Source: Bradyrhizobium sp. (lineage in GTDB: Bacteria; Pseudomonadota; Alphaproteobacteria; Rhizobiales; Xanthobacteraceae). Taken from it: a stretch of DNA of 11,455 nucleotides. Made by a program: the position numbers and the translations under genes. Every line of letters starts with the position of its first letter. Positions within the stretch are counted from its first letter, which is position 1. Under the pieces are notes generated by a model. That model was not told the DNA's origin and ran no database searches. It saw only the letters and a list, made by a program, of their open reading frames with translations. This document shows positions 7,033-11,455 of this stretch, one piece after another. The DNA is taken from assembly GCA_028290305.1 (NCBI GenBank), contig JAQGKC010000153.1:1-11455 (forward strand), given 5' to 3'.

Positions 7033-7129
7033 GCATTTGCGGATCGGTCCACCCGATTTGTTCGCTGAGCGGCCGAACGTGTTGATTTCAACGTCAGCGC
7101 CATGACGGCGCATCCCAAGGGCATCAAAC

Positions 7130-8476
7130 ATGCGAAGAATGACAATCGTTGCCATAGCCACGATGCTTGCGACCACTTCGGCATTTGGCCAAAGCGCAGG
7201 CATCGCCGGCTCCGGCACCCCACCGCTCCCAGCCAAGCCGGTCACGGCGGCGCCAGCAAGCGCGGCAAATCCGGCGGCGCACGCGATAAAGCCGGCGGCC
7301 GCATCGACCCCGGAATCGCGCTCCGCGGCTGCCCTGGCGCTATCGCACGAGCCGACCTTCGACGAAGGCACGGCACAGCGGATCAAGGAGGCGGCGCTGA
7401 GCTATTCGGATCTTGCGGTACGCGGCGGATGGCCGATGATTCCCGCCGACGCCAAATTCGCAATCGGCGTGCAGGGACCGCACGACGATTTGCTCCGGCA
7501 GCGTCTCCTGATCAGCGGCGATCTGGCCGCCGACAAGGCGTCCGGACCGTTTGACGAGGTTGTCGCCGAGAGCGTGATGCGTTTCCAGGCGCGCCACGGC
7601 CTCGCGCCGACAGGGACCGTGACACCACGCACCTTGGCTGCGCTCAATGTTCCCGTACAGAAGCGGATCAAGCAGCTTGAGGCTTCGCTCGAACGCCTCG
7701 AGAATATGAGTTTCACGTTCGGACAACGTTACGTCGTCGTGAACCTGCCTGCGGCATTTGCCGAAGCCGTCGAAAACGACAAGGTGGTCCGGCGTTATCG
7801 CGTGATCGTCGGCAAAACCGAGAAACCTTCGCCGACGCTGACCGCCGAAATCACCAGCATCAATCTCAATCCCACATGGACGGTGCCGTCATCGATTGCG
7901 AAAACCGAAATCTCGGCGCATATGCGGAAAGATTCCGGCTATCTCTCCCGCATGCACATGGAGGTTCTCGACGCGCATGACGCACCGATCGACCCGCGAT
8001 CGGTGGATTGGTCCGGCGCCCGCACGCCGAATTTCACCGTGCGCCAGCAATCCGGCACCTGGAATGCGCTTGGTGCCGTGAAGATCGACATGCCGAATCC
8101 GTATTCGGTCTACATGCACGACACCAACCAGCACAATTTGTTCAGCGACGATTACCGCTTCGACTCGCACGGCTGTTCGCGGGTGGACAACGTGCGCGAC
8201 CTCGCCGCCTGGCTGCTGCAGGAAGAGATGCCGAAATGGAATCGCGCCGCCATCGACGCCGCCATCGCCACCGGCCAGCGCGAAGACATCGCTCTGCCCA
8301 GGAGAGTTCCGGTGGCCTGGATTTATCTCACAGCATGGATGACGAAAGACCAGACCGTTCAATTCCGCAACGACATCTACGACCAGGACGAGCAGCTTCT
8401 GGAAGCCACCGCCGAAGAAGCGGCTTTCTTCAGCAAGGCGGGCAGTCATCCGCTGACGGCGCATCTCGCGCAGTAA
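7130..8476 (+). CDS. exported L,D-transpeptidase (YkuD/YcbB-type) with peptidoglycan-binding domain
   Basis: The 448-aa protein starts MRRMTIVAIATMLATTSAFG, a Sec signal peptide with likely cleavage after AFG. An Ala/Pro-rich linker (about 25-75) follows, then a peptidoglycan-binding-like region containing FDEVVAESVMRFQARHGLAP and TGTVTPRTLAALNVP (about 140-175), and the YkuD catalytic domain from YVVVNLPAAF (201) onward. The active site is intact: His330 in YMHDTNQHNLFS and the signature DSHGCSRV with Cys349 as nucleophile. The layout matches the long YcbB (LdtD)-type enzymes, which form 3-3 cross-links between meso-diaminopimelate residues in the periplasm. In Rhizobiales such enzymes are numerous and serve polar growth. 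The start at 7130 has AAGGG at suitable distance. It is divergent from the Bug gene and 105 bp ahead of a crotonase gene that looks functionally unrelated. Confidence 0.93.
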   Translation: MRRMTIVAIATMLATTSAFGQSAGIAGSGTPPLPAKPVTAAPASAANPAAHAIKPAAASTPESRSAAALALSHEPTFDEGTAQRIKEAALSYSDLAVRGGWPMIPADAKFAIGVQGPHDDLLRQRLLISGDLAADKASGPFDEVVAESVMRFQARHGLAPTGTVTPRTLAALNVPVQKRIKQLEASLERLENMSFTFGQRYVVVNLPAAFAEAVENDKVVRRYRVIVGKTEKPSPTLTAEITSINLNPTWTVPSSIAKTEISAHMRKDSGYLSRMHMEVLDAHDAPIDPRSVDWSGARTPNFTVRQQSGTWNALGAVKIDMPNPYSVYMHDTNQHNLFSDDYRFDSHGCSRVDNVRDLAAWLLQEEMPKWNRAAIDAAIATGQREDIALPRRVPVAWIYLTAWMTKDQTVQFRNDIYDQDEQLLEATAEEAAFFSKAGSHPLTAHLAQ

Positions 8477-8581
8477 GCATCCGGTAATGGCGCGCTTGCT
8501 GCCGGCCCGCGGTGAAGAAACATCCCCGCGTAAGCGAATGGTGGGCTAAAATACCGGCGCGACCGGCTTTCGCGCGGGTGA

Positions 8582-9448
8582 ATGTTGGTCGTCTCCTCGA
8601 GTCCTGAAGCTCAGAAAGCAGTTCCGATGCTAGATGTCCCCAAAAGCACCGACAAATCCTTCGCCGACGGCAAGATCCTGCAAAACATCACTGACGGCGT
8701 CGGCATCGTCACCTTCAACAATCCTGAAAAACGCAATGCGATGTCGCTCGACATGTGGGAGGGGTTCGGGTGCGCACTGCTCGAGTTGCGCGACAATCCC
8801 GAGGTTCGCGTCGTGATCCTGGTCGGCGCCGGTGACAAGGCGTTCGTCTCGGGCGCGGATATCAGCCAGTTCGAGAAAACCCGCCATAACGCCGCAGCGT
8901 CGGAAGAATATTCCAGGCGCAGCACCGCGCAGCGCGCCCTGCTCGCGGATTATCCGAAGCCGACCATCGCCTGCATCCGGGGTTTCTGCCTCGGCGGCGG
9001 CATGCAGGTCGCGATGCTGGCGGATATCCGCATCGCCGCCGAGGACAGCCAGTTCGGCATTCCCGCAGCCAAGCTCGGCATCGCCTATGGTTATGACGGC
9101 CTCAAGCATCTGGTCTCGCTGGTCGGGCCGTCATGGGCCCGGCTTTTGATGTACACGGGGATGCGGATCGATGCCACGGAAGCGCTAAGGATCGGGCTGG
9201 TCGATCGCATGATTCCGACCGGCGAACTCTGGGGCGCCACGATGGAGATCGCCCGCACCATTTCCGGCAACGCGCCGCTGGCGATCAAGGCCGCCAAGAT
9301 CACCATCGCGCAGGTGCTGAAGGACCCCGACGATCGCGACATGGGCGCGATCAAGCAGATCGGCACCGACTGCATGGACTCAGAGGATTTCCGCGAGGGC
9401 CGGCGCGCCTTCATGGAAAAGCGCAAGCCGCAGTTCAGGGGACGGTAG
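8582..9448 (+). CDS. enoyl-CoA hydratase/isomerase (crotonase) family protein
   Basis: The 288-aa frame is a complete crotonase-fold protein acting on acyl-CoA thioesters in the cytoplasm. It has [20 protein letters not shown] near 40, the first oxyanion-hole segment [13 protein letters not shown] near 86-98, and the second, [20 protein letters not shown], near 134-152. The two glutamates that activate water in classical hydratases are absent: the position after GGG reads MQ instead of CE, and FGIPAAKLG (158-166) stands where FGQPEILLG is usual. The reaction may therefore be isomerisation, decarboxylation or hydrolysis rather than hydration. Two starts are possible: ATG at 8582, or ATG at 8627 ([10 protein letters not shown]), which gives a more typical 273-aa length; neither has a strong ribosome site. 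Downstream lies the small-gene region. Confidence 0.9.
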   Translation: MLVVSSSPEAQKAVPMLDVPKSTDKSFADGKILQNITDGVGIVTFNNPEKRNAMSLDMWEGFGCALLELRDNPEVRVVILVGAGDKAFVSGADISQFEKTRHNAAASEEYSRRSTAQRALLADYPKPTIACIRGFCLGGGMQVAMLADIRIAAEDSQFGIPAAKLGIAYGYDGLKHLVSLVGPSWARLLMYTGMRIDATEALRIGLVDRMIPTGELWGATMEIARTISGNAPLAIKAAKITIAQVLKDPDDRDMGAIKQIGTDCMDSEDFREGRRAFMEKRKPQFRGR

Positions 9449-9531
9449 CGCGGCTTTTGCAACCTGTCTCCGAATTAGGCTACAGCGCCCGCGAGAATAG
9501 GCGAACCCGATTCAGCAATTATTTAAGAGCG

Positions 9532-9801
9532 ATGAAAAAGCTATTTTGGCGCGACCAGATTTCGAGGAGAGATATCGATACGCTCAAACGACAGCTTCGC
9601 GAGAAGCTAGGCGGCTATCGCGTGGCGATCAACTATCCGACGTGGGATAATTTGTTATTCCGCGGTGTGGTATGCGAGGAGCGACCGCAAACTATTGACC
9701 GAGTTTCCTATCCTCAGGCGAAGGCGCTGCAACGGCCGTTGCCGGACGATGCTCTTAAGATCGTCGCACGCGGCACCGACAAGGAAGATCGGGCGGCGTA
9801 G
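9532..9801 (+). pseudogene. chimeric 89-aa ORF ending in an SRAP/YedK-like C-terminus
   Basis: The frame starts [20 protein letters not shown] and ends [17 protein letters not shown] plus TDKEDRAA. The last 30 residues resemble the C-terminal end of SRAP (HMCES/YedK) abasic-site proteins of Bradyrhizobium, where a PLPDxALxIVARG block closes the protein; the catalytic Cys2 and the rest of the SRAP domain are missing. The first 59 residues come from something else. [21 protein letters not shown] recalls the start of RES-domain proteins (FRAR...SYPP), but this is weak. The most economical reading is a deletion that joined the front of one gene to the back of another in frame. No ribosome site is convincing in front of 9532, so expression is doubtful. 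It might still be an intact unknown small protein. Confidence 0.5.
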
Positions 9802-9892
9802 CGAACATACAACCCCGAATATAACCCCTACATACCTTGGGATGACTATCGGTTTGGTTCTAAGAATGTCACCATTTGATCTCCATGGAATT

Positions 9893-9904
9893 GCAGGAGG
9901 CCAA
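9893..9904 (+). promoter_or_regulatory. strong ribosome binding site setting the zinc-ribbon start
   Basis: GCAGGAGGCCAA stands immediately before ATG 9905, with AGGAGG at near-ideal spacing. It decides this start over the long in-frame extension back to 9665, which has no family likeness. Confidence 0.75.
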
Positions 9905-10213
9905 ATGATAATGCGGCAGTCTGACGTGACCTGTCCCAAATGCCACGGCGGTTACCGCCGCATCGAGCTGGTGTCCCGAAAGGGCAGCAAGGGCGAGTTC
10001 CAATGCGAATCCTGTGATGAGGTCCTCGAAGTTTTCGATGGCTCAACCTATGTTGCCATACGACCTAGAGTCCAACCCCGAAAAGCCGTTCGAGTGAGCC
10101 ACAGCTTCGGCAAAGGACTTGCAGGCCTCTCAAGCCGCGATCCGAAAGACCCAGCGCCACGCCGCGAAGATCACGCATCGTGGGATATGGGTCGAGCCGT
10201 CATTGCTGCCTGA
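9905..10213 (+). CDS. zinc-ribbon small protein with an apparent C-terminal frameshift
   Basis: As it reads, the protein has 102 residues. It starts MIMRQSDVTCPKCHGGYRRI and contains a second pair FQCESCDEVLEVFDGS. The two CxxC pairs (about residues 10-13 and 34-37) make a zinc ribbon; the protein is small and cytoplasmic, role unknown. Rhizobial relatives, as I recall them, stop at about 63 residues, soon after a VQPxKxFE-like end. Here the C4 run at 10076-10079 shifts the frame. With one C fewer the protein would finish VQPEKPFE and stop at 10095-10097. The actual frame instead runs on for 45 residues (RKAVRVSHSFGKGLAGLSSR and more) across DNA that in another frame encodes a DNA-ligase tail. 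So either a real +1 mutation or a sequencing error is likely. The zinc-binding part is unaffected. Confidence 0.7.
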   Translation: MIMRQSDVTCPKCHGGYRRIELVSRKGSKGEFQCESCDEVLEVFDGSTYVAIRPRVQPRKAVRVSHSFGKGLAGLSSRDPKDPAPRREDHASWDMGRAVIAA

Positions 10214-10289
10214 GATCGAATATAGCGCGAAGTCCGCCGAGGGAAAGGTCAGGCATCCGTTTTTCAAAGGCCTGCGGGAGGACTTATGA
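10098..10289 (+). pseudogene. C-terminal remnant of an ATP-dependent DNA ligase (LigD/LigC-like)
   Basis: In the frame ending at TGA 10287-10289 the translation reads GIWVEPSLLPEIEYSAKSAE followed by GKVRHPFFKGLREDL. This is the characteristic end of the OB-fold domain of LigD-type ATP-dependent DNA ligases (W-V-x-P ... V/I-E-Y/F ... G-x-x-R-H-P-x-F-K-G-L-R-x-D). Weaker similarity may extend back to IRKTQRHAAK at about 10137. The adenylation domain with the KxDG lysine and most of the OB fold are absent; an in-frame stop at 10095-10097 bounds the fragment and no good start is present. It cannot be a working ligase. Its last codons contain the ribosome site and start codon of the next gene (ATGA overlap), so the fragment may be kept partly because it leads into that gene. 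Confidence 0.75.
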
Positions 10290-10444
10290 AAACAGTCTGG
10301 ATATACGTCGATACCAGCAAACAGGTTGGCGATGTTGACCATCTCAAGGTGTTCGCAAACCCGGACCTTGCCGATGAGTGGTTCGAGGAGAACGATCCTG
10401 AAGGCGTCGCGTTTGAATACGAGGTGATAGGCGAAGACGCATGA
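10286..10444 (+). CDS. 52-aa acidic hypothetical protein
   Basis: The frame encodes MKTVWIYVDTSKQVGDVDHL, then KVFANPDLADEWFEENDPEG and VAFEYEVIGEDA. It is a compact acidic protein with a predicted beta-alpha-beta pattern (VWIYVD, LADEWFEEN, VAFEYEVI). The start is certain in practice: GGGAGG lies five bases upstream and the ATG overlaps the stop of the ligase remnant (ATGA). It has no membrane segment, no cysteine and no catalytic motif. I recall closely similar short hypothetical proteins (WIYVDTxKxVGDxDHLKVF ... DPEGVAFEYEV) in many rhizobia, which argues that it is a real conserved gene. Function unknown. Confidence 0.75.
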   Translation: MKTVWIYVDTSKQVGDVDHLKVFANPDLADEWFEENDPEGVAFEYEVIGEDA

Positions 10445-10496
10445 TCAAGCCCGGCGTGACTCTGATGGTATCACCCAAACCCAGGCCGATCATTTC

Positions 10497-10619
10497 ATGA
10501 AATGCCTCGCCTGTGGGGAGTCGTTCGATATGCGAGGCCTCGGCTAGATGCTGGCCCATGTCCACGATCAGGAAATTCAGATATGCGAGGGTCCGGAACC
10601 GCGTGGGGCATTTCACTAA
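10497..10619 (+). pseudogene. CCHH zinc-finger-like small protein interrupted by an amber codon
   Basis: From ATG 10497 the frame reads MKCLACGESFDMRGLG, then TAG at 10545-10547, then MLAHVHDQEIQICEGPEPRG and AFH before a TAA at 10617. With the stop ignored, the product of about 40 residues holds two cysteines (Cys3, Cys6) and the pair HVH (21, 23), a C-x2-C-x14-H-x-H metal site. Rhizobial relatives, as I remember them, have glutamine or a similar residue at the stop position, so CAG to TAG is the likely mutation. An ATG directly follows the stop, but a restart would lack the cysteines. The frame is also open upstream (GITQTQADHF), so the true start may lie earlier. No clear ribosome site is seen. 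Probably inactive. Confidence 0.6.
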
Positions 10620-10715
10620 AGATCAAATCAAAACCCGCCAGCCGGTAAACCATCCGGCAAACTGCAGGTGCTACAGCGTCGATGAGAAAGCCGCACAGGG
10701 CTTCTAGGGTGACCC

Positions 10716-11108
10716 ATGATGAGAAATGGCAGTTATTCTGCTTGGTTCAGAACCCCGCGGGGAGAAGGGACCGGCATCGTAGTGCTTGATGATGGCAACC
10801 TGACCGGTGGCGATTCCGTGAGCGCTTACACCGGGGCATACGTTGTCGAGGGAAACAAATTCACGGCTTCCATTGCGGCGCGGCGTCGTACGCAGGGACC
10901 TTCCGTTTTCGGCATCGACAACGTCGATTTGACAGTGACAGGCAAATTTACCCCTACGATGGCGTCATGCACCGGAACCGCCAAACAAGCGCCGGACGTG
11001 ACGTTCGAGGCTGTTCTTATCCCTATCGCAGACGAACCGAACAACGCAGCGCCGCAGGCGTCGAGACGGTGGAAAAGGGCCACGCTACGAGATGGCAAGC
11101 GAGCCTGA
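10716..11108 (+). CDS. GrlR-like regulatory protein
   Basis: The 130-aa protein begins MMRNGSYSAWFRTPRGEGTG and continues IVVLDDGNLTGGDSVSAYTG, then YVVEGNKFTASIAARRRTQG, GIDNVDLTVTGKF and TASCTGTAKQAPD-like sequence. This pattern (NGxYxxxFxT, G-x-GxxVxxDGxxxGGD, YxGxY) matches the GrlR family of small beta-barrel proteins, named after the type III secretion regulator of attaching-and-effacing E. coli. Members are widespread in rhizobia with no known role there. No signal peptide is present, so it is cytoplasmic. Start: ATG 10716, with AGGG six bases upstream; ATG 10719 is equally possible. The last 25 residues (ASRRWKRATLRDGKRA) are basic and outside the core. The GrlA partner is not in the window. 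Confidence 0.8.
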   Translation: MMRNGSYSAWFRTPRGEGTGIVVLDDGNLTGGDSVSAYTGAYVVEGNKFTASIAARRRTQGPSVFGIDNVDLTVTGKFTPTMASCTGTAKQAPDVTFEAVLIPIADEPNNAAPQASRRWKRATLRDGKRA

Positions 11109-11112
11109 CACG

Positions 11113-11267
11113 AAAGAGGCCGCCAACGGAGACACTGAATGCGTCCCTACACCACGAAAGAGAAACTTAAAATAACCGCTGGAGCTGTGGCCTCTCTGGT
11201 CATAGTGGGGTGGGCTGTCGTGCTGGCCATCGTATTTCTATCCGTGCGATAAAAAGAGGCCGCCAAC
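11113..11267. repeat. 15-bp direct repeat flanking the small membrane ORF
   Basis: AAAGAGGCCGCCAAC occurs exactly at 11113-11127 and again at 11253-11267, a 140-bp spacing. The copies bracket the 37-aa membrane ORF; the second forms the left arm of the terminator hairpin. It could be a duplication that copied part of the terminator, or a recombination footprint. Confidence 0.6.
11139..11252 (+). CDS. 37-aa single-span membrane peptide
   Basis: The frame encodes MRPYTTKEKLKITAGAVASL followed by VIVGWAVVLAIVFLSVR. It has a short basic N-terminus (residues 1-11) and one hydrophobic helix of about 22 residues reaching almost to the C-terminus, so it should sit in the inner membrane with the N-terminus in the cytoplasm. 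The start is supported by GGAG seven bases upstream. It lies 30 bp after the GrlR-like gene, probably in one transcript, and its TAA stop touches the A-run beside the terminator hairpin. I do not recognise a family; it could be a small membrane regulator or holin-like peptide, but no evidence favours either. Confidence 0.5.
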   Translation: MRPYTTKEKLKITAGAVASLVIVGWAVVLAIVFLSVR

Positions 11268-11279
11268 TGAGGCGGCCTT
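11251..11279 (-). terminator. intrinsic terminator for the right-edge minus-strand gene
   Basis: AGGCCGCC (11257-11264), loop AACTGA, GGCGGCCT (11271-11278) form a perfect 8-bp GC-rich hairpin. Read on the minus strand it is followed by five T residues (11251-11255 complement), the classic layout, and lies 10 bases after the stop of the minus-strand gene. On the plus strand no T-run follows, so it would work less well for the membrane ORF. Confidence 0.8.
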
Positions 11280-11288
11280 AGTGCCGGG

Positions 11289-11455
11289 TTACTTGGATTG
11301 CACGCACACGAAGGAGTAATAGGGCGCGCGCTCTTCAGATCCAATATGCTGTTGTCCAGTGGCTGCTTTTTTACATGCGTCCATCGTCTCGAAGTCGCCA
11401 ATATGCGCGGCTCCAGACGTGCTATTCGAAACCCACATCATCCATAGAGCAATGA
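11289..11455 (-). CDS. small secreted protein, N-terminus outside window
   Basis: The frame is open from the right edge to TAA at 11289. It reads IALWMMWVSNSTSGA, then HIGDFETMDACKKAATGQQH and IGSEERAPYYSFVCVQSK. The first visible residues look like the end of a signal peptide with cleavage around SGA-A. The mature part has two cysteines (in DACKKAA and FVCVQ) that could form one disulfide, and an FxTMxxC ... FVCV pattern that I associate with short periplasmic or secreted proteins in Bradyrhizobium. Function unknown. A strong terminator follows its stop. The overlapping 84-residue frame from 11401 to 11147 is rejected because it crosses the terminator and has a random-looking composition. 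Confidence 0.6.
   Translation of the reverse strand, partial: IALWMMWVSNSTSGAAHIGDFETMDACKKAATGQQHIGSEERAPYYSFVCVQSK

Larger units (their letters stand above)
6824..7129. other. divergent intergenic region between the Bug gene and the L,D-transpeptidase gene
   Basis: About 300 bp separate the two divergent start codons. The Bug side carries a CTTTTGTGGC triple repeat (6903-6949) and the transpeptidase side a 20-bp tandem repeat (6993-7032). I see no open frame with a family likeness here and no clear sigma-70 promoter I would defend. Both genes must be transcribed from within this stretch. Confidence 0.6.

Noticed and set aside
10513..10707. 64-aa plus-strand frame
   Set aside because: It overlaps the zinc-finger ORF in another frame; only the end (CRCYSVDEKAAQGF) looks at all protein-like, with no ribosome site or known family.

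Overview
The window looks like a piece of an alphaproteobacterial chromosome, most likely Bradyrhizobium or a close relative. The reasons are high GC, the style of the small hypothetical proteins, a palindromic 'GCATGATC...GATCATGC' intergenic repeat of the kind common in that group, and strong protein-level resemblance of several genes to Bradyrhizobium families. This assignment comes from recognition, not from a search. I see no tRNA, rRNA, CRISPR array, transposase, integrase or plasmid function.

Left part (1-4150). On the minus strand lie a cut-off NAD(P)-binding NmrA/SDR-type protein, the thiol-reductant membrane transporter CcdA, a small hypothetical protein, and a GTG-started isochorismatase-like cysteine hydrolase that overlaps the small gene. 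Divergent from the hydrolase is a LysR-type regulator, followed 7 bp later by an XRE-type DNA-binding protein. The LysR protein is the natural candidate regulator of the hydrolase pair. A complex REP-like palindrome fills the gap after the XRE gene.

Middle part (4148-9448). A minus-strand two-gene unit encodes a Bug-type (TctC) periplasmic solute-binding protein and a PHBH/MhpA-like FAD aromatic hydroxylase, suggesting capture and hydroxylation of an aromatic or carboxylated compound. Its 5' region carries three copies of a CTTTTGTGGC element, two of them forming a perfect dyad. Divergent from it are an exported L,D-transpeptidase for peptidoglycan cross-linking and then a crotonase-fold protein that lacks both classical hydratase glutamates.

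Right part (9449-11455). This is a run of short, partly broken genes. It contains a chimeric ORF ending in what looks like the C-terminus of an SRAP/YedK protein, a zinc-ribbon protein apparently frameshifted in a C-run, and the C-terminal tail of an ATP-dependent DNA ligase without its body. It continues with an intact 52-aa acidic protein, a CCHH zinc-finger ORF interrupted by an amber codon, a GrlR-like protein, a 37-aa single-span membrane peptide, an intrinsic terminator, and a small secreted protein running off the right edge. Several neighbouring genes are damaged or fused, which suggests a decaying segment shaped by deletions. I see no convincing new multi-gene system; this decaying segment and the repeat-bearing 6824-7129 intergenic region deserve the closest look.
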